From: Naganishia liquefaciens
Lineage: Eukaryota; Basidiomycota; Tremellomycetes; Filobasidiales; Filobasidiaceae
NCBI GenBank assembly: GCA_013423385.1
Contig: BLZA01000011.1
Span: 969,978 to 1,033,977, forward strand
Reading direction: 5' to 3'
DNA: 64,000 nt
Below the pieces are notes generated by a model. That model worked only from the letters and a program-made list of their open reading frames with translations, made no database searches and was not told the DNA's origin. The position numbers were made by a program, and so were the translations under genes. This document shows positions 35,334 to 47,044 of this stretch, piece by piece (position 1 is the stretch's first letter; each line of letters begins with the position of its first letter).

Positions 35334-37609
35334 GGTGATTGCTGAGCTTGCCCCTGGACTTCAAGCTTCACTATTATCGGCGACGTGAAAGCACGACGGC
35401 GTGATTGCTTGATACTGGGCAATCCGGCAGACGTGCTGGAAAGACAGGTACTGACAAAGCCTTGCGAAGGCGGAGATATGTTTGATACGTTGTACCTTTG
35501 GACTCAACCAATGAAAGGCTAACGATAAACCAAGAGTCTCTGACCACAATGCAGTTGGCGAGACCCACAACGGGGATATCAATAGATGGGCAAAAGACGC
35601 TCGAAAGGCGTTGGTTTTAACAGATCTCGTGTCGTCGTGAATTGTTCCCGTAGTCGTGAGAGGCGATTATGAACGATCAAAGGGCATAACGTTCGCGGTT
35701 TCAGGGTGGTGCAGTGCCCACGAGCTCTGTCGACGCGGAATCCTCGATCAAAAGGCGGGACGACAGCTAGGCTGCGGAAGCTGCTGTGGATGACAAAGGA
35801 GAAGGGAATTTCTCACGTTGGTCGCTAATGTTATTAACGCATTTTGTCAGAACGCCGTTCAACTTGGTCGCAGCATGAATTACAAGTGAGCGTCATCGAG
35901 TTTCGTACGACGGCCGAGACCCGCTTTTGCCACCCACCTCCCATATTTTACAACGAAGTTGACTACCATACGTCCCATAGAGCAGCTAAAGCTACGAGAT
36001 CCCTCGAGGGGGTAGAGATGGATATATAATAATAATCATCAATCCAACGATGAGCGACTGTGCAAGCCCTTTACAGCGACAGCCTCTGAACTTCTATCGT
36101 CAAGTCCATGTTTCCACCCATCGACTACAACCTGAGGCATGGCAGCCCAGTGCCACTGCATTGCCCATTGATTTTGTGTACACTGAAGGTCTTGTCAGGG
36201 ATCCGCCCTCTGGGGTCTTTGACGCGAGCCTAATCGACTTTTATGGGTTTTAAATGGAATGAAGAGCCTGGATATTTGAGATTGCTAATGCTTGAGTCTC
36301 GTCTAACCCCAGCGAAGTTTGCATGGCGTTGAGGACCAGCCCGGACTTCCATCACGAGTACATCTAGACCCCCCTCATGAGTCCAGGCCCCTGTGCTGAT
36401 CAACAAACCCTTTCTATGCTGCTCTCAGTGGACATTCGCATTGCTCAACTTAGGCGCGAATCTGACCTCCTTCTTCTGATGGGTTCAAGCGAGAGCAACT
36501 CTGACAAGAGGGGGCTTTTGATTATGTTTCTTTAGCCTCATACATTGAGCGTCTCCCTGTCGTTTCCTGATGCTCTTCGGTCGTTCGCAGTTGGCATTTG
36601 AGGTTGACATCAAGACATTCCCTGAAAAACATCACGAGGGACCGAATTGCCGCTGAGGCTGCAGAGATTATGCACATCAAGTGGCATTCTGACCGAAAAT
36701 CCCATCGTATCCATATCTACCTCCATATCGAGTCTCGAAGCTGTGGCCGCCTTACGGGCCGTTTGATAGACAACTTTTATCAGAAATACAAGAGGTGGCG
36801 AAAGGGGGTTTCGGCCGCCGTACGAAACTCGATGACGCCCACTTGTACTGGTAGAGGCGTATTGCACGAGATCTAGATTTCATCGGTAGAGAACAATCAA
36901 TCGAGCAGCTCATGTCTCGTAAGGGAGGTCTGCGGGCAAGTGACTCGGTTCAATTCCAAGGCGGTGGCGTAGCAGCGTGAGGCAACGTCGAAGATGCCTT
37001 GGGTCTCCTTAGCCACGAAAAGCCTTACAGGGGTTCACCTGGAGGAGTTCTCTAACTTGTAAAAAGGGTGACAGAGAAACCTGTAGCAGTATAGTATTAA
37101 TATACTCTGGAGACTTGTCAAATGTGCAGTCGTTGAGGTGCAGAGTCATTATGTCGTCGTTCTCGACCCGATGGTATGCTTCGATTCCGCTTCTAGCGCC
37201 AGCATTCACAACGATCACCAGCACGTTATCCGCGCATCGGAGCTGAGTCGCGCCGCAGATGATAAGCGCGCATTTCGGATGACGCGGACGTCCTAGCTTG
37301 CGATGCGAGGTGGGCAGGCCGTTCGCTCGTTACAGCGTGCTTGCGGCAGATGTTGCATGAGGCCGCTCATGTCATATCCAGACTGACTGAGATAGCAGAA
37401 AGCCCAATTACAGTTCCTGTCCGCCTCCCCGAAACCCTTTCGTCCTCTTCGGAATAGGCCTCCCATAGTCTTCAATTCCGCATTCGCCTATTTATCGCAG
37501 CCTTCCTGCTCTACTATACGAGACGGAGGATATCTTTCCAAGTTCGACGCTGGTTCGACACGACGCCTAATCTCCTATCATACCGCAGCGACTTCAATAG
37601 CTCTTCATC
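35334..37609. other. intergenic 2.3 kb between MPE1 and VPS1
   Basis: No known family. A minus-strand open stretch at about 37009-37320 looks protein-like (ADNVLVIVVNAGARSGIEAY, NDDIMTLHLNDCTFDKSPE). Another starts at an ATG at 37466 (MGGLFRRGRKGFGEADRN). They could be two exons of a small gene divergent from VPS1, but no clean junction was found. The rest shows nothing. Confidence 0.3.
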
Positions 37610-40600
37610 ATGGCGATGGATCAACAGCTCATTTCGCTGATCAACAAGGTATGCTCGCAAAATGATGGCACAGGCGGAATAATACCACTCACATTCTGCC
37701 AACATAGCTTCAAGATGTGTTCTCGTCGATCGGCGTAAACAACAACATCGTATGTGCGAAAGGATTCCTATAAGAGTTGTGACTGATGACGCCTTGTTTG
37801 CAGGATCTGCCTCAAATCGCCGTTATCGGCTCTCAGAGCAGTGGAAAGAGTAGTGTACTCGAGGTGAGGGAGAGTCGGTATCGCGGCATCACACAAGACT
37901 CACTGCTATGTACGCTCTTAGAACCTCGTCGGCCGAGACTTTCTGCCTCGAGGTACTGGTATTGTGACACGTCGACCCCTGGTACGTCTATCGCTACTGC
38001 CAACTTTGGGCGCCTTCGCTCACGCGAACATTCCCAGATTCTCCAACTCATCCATCGGGCGGGATCCAGTAAGCCCAACGGCGCAGATGACACTAAACCT
38101 GGTGAGGCATGCCGATGCGATGTTATAGCTGAAAAGCTGAATTCAGATCGGTCTCGTAGCGGAGAAGGGTGCAAATGTCAACAATGCCGATGAGTGGGGA
38201 GAGTTCTTGCATCTTCCCGGCCAGAAGTTCCACGACTTCGGGAAGATTCGAGAGGAGATTGTGCGTGACACAGAGAAAATGACCGGAAAGAACGCTGGTG
38301 AGCTTGACTGTGGTATGGTTTAAAGGTTTAAATACAGCTTCTCACACGTGTCGCGGATCTCAGGCATCTCGCCTAATCCTATCAACTTGCGAATCTTCTC
38401 TCCCAATGTCCTGACCCTGACTTTGGTCGATCTGCCTGGTTTGACGAAAGTGCCTGTCGGCGATCAGCCTAGGGATATCGAACGTCAAATCAAGGATATG
38501 CTTATCAAGTACATCTCCAAGCCCAATGCCATTATTCTGGCAGTCACTGCCGCCAATACAGATCTAGCAAACTCAGATGGTCTGAAGCTGGCACGAGACG
38601 TGGATCCGGATGGAACTCGAACGATCGGAGTTTTGACGAAAGTTGACTTGATGTGAGTTTTTGCGATCGTTTGCTGGACTTTCCTGACAGCAAGCCACAG
38701 GGATCAAGGAACAGACGTTGTCGACATTCTCGCTGGACGAATTATCCCTCTTCGTCTAGGTTACGTTCCAGTAGTCAACCGTGGTCAACGAGACATCGAT
38801 CAGTCAAAGTCGATCAACTCGGCTCTTGAAAATGAGCGAAACTTTTTCGAGAACCACCCAAGTTATGCAAGCAAAGCTCAGTACTGCGGAACGCCGTACC
38901 TGGCTAGGAAGCTGAATGTCGTGAGTGCTGCAAAGTGGATTATGCCATAGCAACGAGTTTTCTGAATTTCCGAATACCTAACTCTCACCAGATCCTGATG
39001 CACCATATCCGAGCTACTCTGCCTGATATTAAAGCGCGTATCGCCCAGCAATTATCCAAGTATTCGTCGGAATTGAAGGCTCTTGGTGGCGCTATGGGCG
39101 AAACGAATCCTGTGGGTGGTAGTTTTTTAAAGGTGAAAGAGCTTGCTCATGCAGATAATGAAAATAGGGAAGCGTCGTCTTATCCACGATCACGGAATTC
39201 TGCTCCGAATTCAGGACGACTATCGACGGCACAACGAATGATTTATCTCTCAACGAATTGTCTGGAGGTGCTCGTATAAGTTTTGTCTTTCACGAGTTGT
39301 TCAATAACGGCGTCAAGGCTATCGACCCATTCGACCAAGTCAAGGATGGCGACATTCGCACAATCCTGTACAACTCTTCCGTCGGTGTCCTTCTCCTGCT
39401 TGCTGCTACTTGTCGCTGAACAATTCTCGCTGCGCTGTTAGGGTTCGACTCCGTCACTGTTCGTCGGCACAACGGCGTTCGAGGTCATCGTCAAGCAACA
39501 AATTAGGAGACTAGAGGACCCTTCTATCAAGTGTTGTCAGCTGGTATACGACGAGTTGATCAGAATTTTGGGTCAGCTTCTCGTCAAGACTGTATGTGAA
39601 GACGCCACAGGCTGTCAACCCAAAAATCTTCCTCTGGAATCGCAACCTGATCATTCTCGCTACAGTCGTCTTTCAAGCGATACCCCGAGCTTCGAGATAG
39701 GTTTAACTCGGTTGTCATCAACTTCTTCAAGGAGTCCATGGTTCCCACGCAGAAACTTGTCTCCGACATGGTAGCGTAAGTCAAACACCCGTCGACCCAG
39801 AATGTCTTCGTGTATTTACTCCTTCCTAATTCAGGATGCAAGCTTGTTATGTCAACACCACTCATCCGGACTTTCTGAATGGCCATAAAGCAATGCAAAT
39901 TGTACAGGACCGGCTTAATGCAAACAAGCCACCTGAGAAACCGATTGACCCTAAGTCCGGTAAACTGGCGCCTGGCGTCCTCAACAATGGTCGCGACCTG
40001 GACGCAGATTTCCGGAAAGAGGAGCCAAGTTTCTTCGGCAGTTTCTTTGCAAAAGACAAAACGCCCAAACGAAAAGGGACTCCCGTAATGGAAGCGCCAC
40101 CTCCAGTGATCAAGCCTGTGGCATCGCTGAATGAAAGGGAAATTATGGAGACTGAGGTCATCAGTGAGTTGCGCTGTCTACTATGACCGGAAATCATCTG
40201 ACCGCCAAACTTTCACCAGAACTCCTCATTATGTCATACTTTTCCGTCGTCAAGGTATAGCTTCCCCAAAGCAACAGTGTTGACAAAACTAATTTTCGCA
40301 TTTGATAGCGCGAGATGATTGATATGGTACCTAAAGCTATTACGTTGACTCTTGTGAATTTTGCGAAAGAAAATCTTCAGCGGGTTCTCCTTGAGCACTT
40401 GTACAGTATGTCTACTTTTTCGTTTCGATTACTTCAGCTGATCAATCCACCTCGACAGAGCCTGAAATTTTGGAGGAATTGCTTAAGGAGTCCCCGGATA
40501 TCGTGGCCAGGCGAAAGGAGTGTGTCAAGATGGTTGGAGCTTTGAACCAGGCTGAAGCCATGTGAGTCATAAGGGATTGGCAGGGACATGCGAGTTCCGA

Positions 40601-40645
40601 GGACTGACACATATCTTGCCACTATTCAGTATTGCCACGGTGTAA
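37610..40645 (+). CDS. VPS1: dynamin-like GTPase Vps1
   Basis: Large GTPase that drives membrane fission in vacuolar protein sorting, endocytosis and peroxisome division. Seventeen exons: 37610-37648, 37708-37749, 37804-37863, 37922-37981, 38038-38101, 38160-38297, 38364-38652, 38701-38920, 38992-39111, 39168-39380, 39442-39591, 39666-39775, 39835-40163, 40220-40254, 40309-40405, 40459-40561, 40630-40645; 694 aa. P-loop [12 protein letters not shown], switch 1 [14 protein letters not shown], switch 2 [26 protein letters not shown]. The wording [20 protein letters not shown] is Vps1, not Dnm1. Then a stalk ([40 protein letters not shown]) and a GED ([20 protein letters not shown]). No PH domain. 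The intron after exon 9 could start at 39112 (chosen, 56 nt) or further downstream at about 39133 (35 nt). Confidence 0.94.
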
Positions 40646-40764
40646 AGCACCTGCTAAGTCTGCCTTGAACATGTGAAATCCATTGTAGAGTGATCCTACA
40701 ATTCCTATGACAATTTCTCTGGATATATGGAGCCAGACACGATGCTGGCGACAGCCCACCAGCC

Positions 40765-42542
40765 TCAACATTCGCCTTCGAGCATGCACTGCTGCATGAA
40801 GATCTCCTGAGCGAGTTCCGCGTCCTCCTCCAATTGGTCAGAGCGCTGCTGGATCGAATATTCCTTGTCATTAGGTCCCTCAGCAGGGAGTATAATTCCA
40901 TGGGTAATCTTCATGTAATCGCGCACCACCTTCTCTTCGACTCTTCTAGGCTCAAGATCAATGGGGCGAGGCAAAGGCGGGAGGTCGTTGAAGACAGTTC
41001 GGGCGGCATCGACTTCGTCATGGTAGTCAGAAGCAACCCGCTGGCGAATCCGCTCGTCGCTTTTCAGAATCGCTTCTATGGAACCGAACTCCCTTATCCA
41101 TTTGAGGGCCTTGACAGGGCCGACGCCTTTGATCCTCGAAGATGCGTCCGTGCCCGATAAAATTAGAAAGTCGATGTACTGATTGCGAGTCAGGTCGTAC
41201 GCTGTTCGCACAGCTTTTCCTTCGATAATCTCAATGGGTTTGTTTCCCGATGCGATATTGCGAAGTAACGGGGCTTCGTATGCAAGGACGTCCGTGTCTT
41301 CTGTGCCCACGAAGTCGACCGTACCTGCCAGAGCCATGGCAGATGCGAGTCCTTCTGCCTCGAATGGTGAATGTGCCAAAACGACTGGTACCCCCATAAC
41401 ACGTAGAAGCTGCTGTACCTCCTCAATCTCCCATTTTGCGGGAAGACTGTGGCCTCGGGCATACGTTTTGGCGACAATGCGAGCTCTGCTTTGTAGATCC
41501 TCGACGTCCTTAGCGATATCTCGAACGCGCGACGAATTGTTGACGTCCGAGGATGCTGATCGAGCCAAGTCCTGAAGTAGAAGCTCCTCTTCCGCTGTCA
41601 GAGCCATCTGTCGTAGGCTTTCAGTGTAGCTTCCATCCGGCTCGACCAGTGCACGCTTCATTTCCACATCTTCAGTTTGGTCCTGTGCTTCGGTCAGAAT
41701 CTGCTCGTCATCCTCGCTCAGAGGCAACTCCAGACAAAGTTCTGATTCCTCGTCTGCTAAGATTCCGGGCGCGATCTCCGTCTCATGTGACCCTTTGTCC
41801 AACGTCCGCAGGTTCCCAGCTGTTGAGCTCAAGGCTGATAGTTGTAGTCGTCGTCGAGAACTTGGACGGGAGCTGAGCTGAACTTCGAGTATAACGCTGT
41901 CGATATTTGCACCCAAATGATTGAGGGAGTTCTTTTCTTGTAGCTCAACACAAGGTCAGGTGTCAGGATTTGTCCCTTTCCTCAGTAATCCGGCCTTTAC
42001 CTGTTCTGTTGCGTCATCCAATTGAGCTGCTGCGATTGCACCCTGCACGAGTCCTTTGAATCTTTCCAGCCTTTCCTGCCTGCGTTCTTCATGAAGATAT
42101 CTGGACATAGATAGCTGTCTGATTGCCTGTCGCCGCTGATGCTCTTTTCTCTTCCAAATCCGATCTCCCTTGACATCCCACACTGTTATCGGCGTCACTC
42201 CAGCTTTGCGCATGGTTGTGATGAGCCTATAGATCGCAGAAGGGTTTCAGTCATAATGATTAAATATAGATGGAAATCTGTTGATGGCCTACGCGTGCCA
42301 TCCGACAAGCATTCGCTTGGCCTCCAACTCTTGTCCTCCCGTCGCGAAGAAGAACCTGCTGGTCAGAAGAGGACCATCGATTGCTACACTCTTGCCTTTA
42401 ATTTCCGGCGATAGCCACCTTGCAGGTATCTCTTTTATCAGCGTCGGACTGCCAAAGCGTCATTTCAGTCCAGAGAGCTGTCACGAGATTGCCACGCTTA
42501 CTGTGTCTTTCTCACAAATGGCAGAAGCCCTTTAATACCCAT
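40765..42542 (-). CDS. XPG/Rad2-family 5' nuclease, FEN1-like, divergent
   Basis: Structure-specific nuclease of the FEN1/EXO1/XPG superfamily. Exons, minus strand: 42502-42542, 42293-42418, 42001-42226, 40765-41931; 519 aa. N-terminal half: MGIKGLLPFVRKTQWLSPEI, KSVAIDGPLLTSRFFFATGG, ITVWDVKGDRIWKRKEHQRR. Internal half: RVMGVPVVLAHSPFEAEGLA, FVGTEDTDVLAYEAPLLRNI. H2TH: LSGTDASSRIKGVGPVKALK. The Asp/Glu metal ligands expected in these motifs are mostly present, but the usual VxPxYVFDGKPP and AxATEDMD wordings are altered. A spacer of roughly 100 acidic residues separates the N and I regions, longer than in FEN1 and shorter than in XPG. No PCNA-binding box is clear at the C-terminus (ending MQQCMLEGEC). 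It may be a third, basidiomycete-specific paralogue rather than Rad27 or Exo1. Convergent with VPS1. Confidence 0.82.
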
Positions 42543-43924
42543 CGTGAGTGTGTTACTGCGGATGCTGCGGACACATCGGCATGGAAAGCAGCGTGCTAAA
42601 GTTTAAGCCAGATTATCAAGGCTCCAGACGAGGCTTCGCTCTTGCGTTGACGAAGGGGTCAACAATGATTGACCAAGCCTTACCGTGAGAGCTGAAGCAG
42701 CACCGAACTGACGTGCACCGAGAACTTAAGTAGCTTTGCGGTCAGTCTTCCTTCCGGTTCTCGATCACGCTTTACCGCGTTCGGACTATCTACCGATCTA
42801 CCAGCTGATCTCCCGACCATTCTACCGCGTTGTGCCAGCTGTCTTGCACCGCGTAGCACCCAACGGGCCTGCGTATATCGGCGCGGTAGTATCGAGAGCG
42901 CTTTTGAAGCTTCTGTTTTTGCTTGAGCTGCCTCTTGTCAAGAGGTCATACTTTATCAACTATATCGGCCGCGATATCGACTGTCGGCTCGAAGATCGCA
43001 GAGGCCTATAGCAGAAAGAGGCGCGATGAAAGGAAGAGTCAGATACAAGACAAACGGGCGAAGCTGGTATTGGGTCACGTAATCGATGTTGTAGGGTCGC
43101 TTGAGCCAGGGCGTATGGACAGTATACGGGGTTCAAGATATATCGAGTGTGACTAGCAAAATGACAGCTAGTCATTAACGAAACATTGCAGGAGTGCGTT
43201 GCGGCAACATTCTGAGGCTTAAGGCCGGAAGGTCAGGCAGGATTACTCAGTACTTCGCTTCGTCTCGTAATTGGTGATCAGCTCGCCGGCAGTATTTAAT
43301 CTCACACCTATGTCTGGCAGACTCAGCAGCAAACCCACGGAGACTGTTCGAGAGCGATCCCATTTCTTTCTGCTTGCCAGTTCACAATTGAGCGTGCTTC
43401 AAAAAGCGGAGCCATACGTACGATACCTGAAAGTTGCTGGTACACTTGTACATGAGCCGCGACGGTTGAGGCCTGAGGAATTCAAATCTTGTTGTGATGT
43501 GATATTCGACATCGCTTGACTTGTTTCTCTGAAAAGCTCTTGGTACACGTCTCGAACACCTCAACGCCAATGAAACGTCTATCGACACAGAACGCTGGAC
43601 CACTAGAGGCCGCACCGCTTCGACGTCTTGTGAAAGGCGTAGGAGCCGATCCTTGCTGGTAGCCTGTTCACTATCCGTTGATCCCTTAACATCTGGTTTG
43701 CACAATCACGTGCCGAATTTTGCTTGTGAATCGAGCATTTCGGTTGAAAATCTTGTACGCTCTGACGGATTCATGTTGCTAGCCTTCACGGGTATTCGGG
43801 AGGAAACCACGGCTTTTCGCCCGGTCGATGACGGCGCCCTTTGTGACGCAGAGATCGCGGCCGGAAACGGAGTACTGATCTGGGTAGTCTGGTTGTCAAA
43901 AGTGGCCTCCAGAAGTGCGGCGGG
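42543..43924. other. intergenic, possible small unrecognised plus-strand gene
   Basis: No known family. On the plus strand an ATG at 42667 is followed by a GTGAGA donor, a CTGAC branch site and an AAG acceptor, opening a frame of about 65 codons from 42732. A second exon-like frame near 42960-43156 is Lys/Arg-rich (IAEAYSRKRRDERKSQIQDK) and ends at TAG 43156. The link between them was not resolved. 43157-43924 shows nothing. Confidence 0.25.
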
Positions 43925-44531
43925 CTATTGATACCGAGAAGCTGATGCGCCGAGAACAAACTTCATCTGTTCACTATCATCAGAGCTAGATTCCGCCTCG
44001 TCAACGTTCTCTTCCTTGATATTTTCGTCATGTGGTATCGAAGATGCGCTGCTACTAGAGCATTGCGAGCGTAGACTGCGACGGGTATCCACAAAAATTA
44101 GCCCTCATGCTGAACCTCACTGGAATTCTGCAGGATGGACTTACTCAGAAAGCTGGCTTGTCTTCTCCACCAGCTGATGCTCAGGATGCCAATCTTTCAC
44201 GCTCAAGAACTATCAAGGAACCGTCAGGATCGCCTACTGCCCCTTCCACATAGCGAAACTAACACTGACCTGATACAAATTGCGTGTTTCGATCTGCCGA
44301 CTGCATCGTCCTGATCTGATCGACTTTCGCCGAGCGGGCATTCTTTTCTCATCCGTGCGTGAGGAAATGCTTCTGTGGATAGGCATAGCTGTGGTTCCGA
44401 CTTTTTGACACAACAGAGTAACATCTGTAAAGAGACTATGGCGAATTCAGGACTCGATAGTGAGGCGATTTACCTGCGCAATGTAATCAGACTTACACTT
44501 GCCATATTTCTTTGGCTGGCTGGCTATGTCC
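43925..44531 (-). CDS. possible unrecognised small gene (C-terminal exons)
   Basis: Four exon-like blocks on the minus strand join in one frame with good splice sites: 44474-44531 (IASQPKKYGKCKSDYIAQ), 44270-44424 (starts MLLCCVKKSEPQLCLSTEAF), 44145-44201 (VKDWHPEHQLVEKTSQLS) and 43925-44075 (ENIKEENVDEAESSSDDSEQ, ending SASRYQ and TAG). Donors are GTAAAT, GTCAGT and GTAAGT. The start is not found. The tail is Ser/acidic, as in many nuclear proteins. No domain is recognised, and chance cannot be excluded because each block is short. Confidence 0.35.
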
Positions 44532-44695
44532 CTGTATCAGGCCGCTGAGACGGCGGAAAGATCGTCTGTGAGATCGTTCCGACGTGGGTGCTGAACATTC
44601 GCTTAATGGAGCGACATGTTCTCCTACGAAGAACCTAGAAGGACAAGGCAAGGATAGATCCTGATGACGAAGTTGGAAAATCAGATGCGGGAATC

Positions 44696-47044
44696 TTAGC
44701 TCGACACCAGGCTCAGACTGACTGGATCGCGATCCAGACCGTTTATGCGGGCTAGAGCGTCTCGAGTCCTCTCGTTATCGTCTTTACTTTCCTTTTCGTC
44801 TTCCATCGAACGGAAGATGTCGTTGACTTCGTCCAGCAATTTCATGCACGAGTTGTATTCCGATATGGTCGCGTCCGTATTCTTATGATAGGGTACCTCA
44901 TACTTCAGACATTGTTCTGCCATCCCAGGGAGCTATTTGCTTACGAAAAGCAGGTTTTGAAACAGAAGGGGATATTTGAGCAAGCGTTGGAAGGGTTTGC
45001 TGAGAGCGATTGCAAGTCCCGTCTCTCCCTTCGTGGCTGCTTCGTCATTCAGTCCCTGACACAATGATGAATCGGAGTGAGCAAATGCCATAGCCAACAG
45101 AGATTTACTCACTCGTGTAATCGTCCCAACAACCATTTCATTATACATTGTAATTCCGCTGGTGCGCTTCTTATTTGACGAAGCTGCCACAAGACAATCA
45201 TCGAGCTGTTGCAGAGCTTTGTCGAGATGGATCACGTATGAAGTGTATTCCCGAAAGATATATGACTGAATTGGTTGCGTCAAGAGTCGAGTCATGTTTT
45301 TCGAGTATCGAGTAAGTTTGCACCACAAACTACTCACGTGTTCGATGAAGATGTCTGCAAGACCTCTGACTAAGGGGTACTGCTCGTCGTATCGTTTTCG
45401 GAGAGCATCGCTTAAAGCCACATGGCCCTTGAGAAGCTTCTCGCTGATCACTTGCAATACTATGCGGAAATCCGCCGGCAATACGGCATCGTAATCGTCC
45501 AGATTCACCGAAGCAGAAACGGAAGATAGGCGCTTGCGGATAGACGAAGCCGATCGACAGGTCATTGCCGGAGGGCTCGTACTGATTTGGCGGGGAAGGT
45601 GAGGTGGTTTGCATGGCCGCACCGGGATCGCTTGTTCGTACTGCTGCAGAGATCCATAGAAATGAGCAGGTGTGTTCAAGGCTTGTTCTGATTGTTGGCG
45701 TGAGGGAGAACTTCCCGGATAATGCCCTGAGTTCTTGCCATTGTCCTCTCCCAACTGCTGTCGCGGGAGAGTGTGATATGTCCGCTTGATTCGGACAGTC
45801 GCATCCGCATCGGTGTCATCCATTCGTAGGCTTGTTCGGCAACGAGGTGGAGATTCTGGTATATCCCTTGATATTATTTGCTCATTCTCTGACTTCGGAT
45901 CCGGGATGCCGCCGGAGACGAGGTCACGGGCCGACAGCGAAAGTCCTGTCGCGAACTGAGCCGCTATGGGGAGGCAGGCCCTTTCCAGATCATGCGTGGG
46001 TGATGGCGAGCGCAATTCTAATGCAGGGGGCATCGAATTCCGAGCATTCTGAGATCCCGCAGACGACGATGTGTCACTATGACGAGACCACGTCGGCAGG
46101 AGCGCGTTGGTCGACAGCCGAAGCGCCTTCTCCGCCTCCGCTGGAATAAGCCTATCGATGAATGTTTCCTTCAGCTTGATCAGATCTAGGACATATCTGC
46201 ACAAGCAAGTATCAGATCTGTCAAGACGCAAAGACATTATCCAAATTGCGCACCTCTCTTCACTGCTGACTATCTCGAATAATACCTCTTGTCTTGTCCT
46301 TTCCTGCACGCTGAGATTCGCCACCAGGTCGACCTCTGCAATCTGAGTCCAGCTTTGTCGACTCCTACAGTACTCCTTGTCTTCATTCGATGATAACGAT
46401 GCTTGTGAGCTGATGCTTAGTGAACTGGCAGTGCTTGAGATCTGAGACTCAGTTCCTGCCTTGTACATGGAAGTTCCCGACAAACGACGATGCAGAAAAT
46501 TGGCGGACGAAGATCGCTCTCCACCCGGCGCTTTCTGCAAAGTGCCCAGCTTTCCCGTCTTTTTATGACCCCAATGGCCGAAAGATCGACCAGTCTTCTC
46601 ATCTGGCTTGTCTTCTCCGAACGGGTCGTCCACATCCGTCACCGGTATTTTCGGTAGGAGTTTCCGCTGATTTGCCGGCCTGTCGACGTCTGTTTGCAGG
46701 CTGAGCGTTGTATGATCCTCTCTACATCGAGTCTGCTGATACGAAGGGTTGATAGGAGTATTGCGTGGATCAGAGGTCAGCGACAACGGCCTTGAAGATA
46801 CCCTTGAGAACGATTTAACGGTATCGGACTCTGCTCGAGGTGCAGGTTGATGCGCGAATGATCGACAGGAGGTGCTGTTTTGTAGATGCTGTTGCTGCGA
46901 ACCTATAGCATCTTTCGCCCGCGATATAGTGGCAGAACCGGTCGTCAGGCTACAGCCGAGTAGATTGTCTGTCTTGCGATCGGCCTTTCCGTCTTCGTTG
47001 CCCGAACGCTTGGGCTTTAGTTTGGAAATGATGATTGCTTTCAT
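44696..47044 (-). CDS. Rho guanine-nucleotide exchange factor (DH domain)
   Basis: Activates a Rho/Cdc42-type GTPase through a Dbl-homology domain. Exons, minus strand: 46254-47044, 45338-46196, 45113-45265, 44945-45055, 44696-44902; 706 aa. Three introns are multiples of three without stops, so the unspliced frame stays open across almost the whole gene. They were removed because of clean GTGCGC/GTGAGT donors and CAG acceptors. DH blocks: RQEVLFEIVSSEERYVLDLI, LKETFIDRLIP; LPADFRIVLQVISEKLLKGH; LADIFIEHSYIFREYTSYVI; LAIALSKPFQRLLKYPLLFQ. A Ser/Pro-rich insertion of about 210 residues (roughly 45500-46140) splits the DH domain after its first helix. No PH domain was recognised behind it (tail ISEYNSCMKLLDEVNDIFRS). 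The start at 47044 is the first ATG in frame; a 5' exon is possible. Confidence 0.8.

Noticed and set aside
36947-36957. GGTTCAATTCC, a match to a tRNA B-box
   Set aside because: The flanks do not pair as a T-stem of five and no acceptor stem or A-box lies at the right distance upstream.
40646-40764. Overlap of VPS1 and the nuclease gene
   Set aside because: The two stop codons are 119 bp apart; only the 3' UTRs may overlap.
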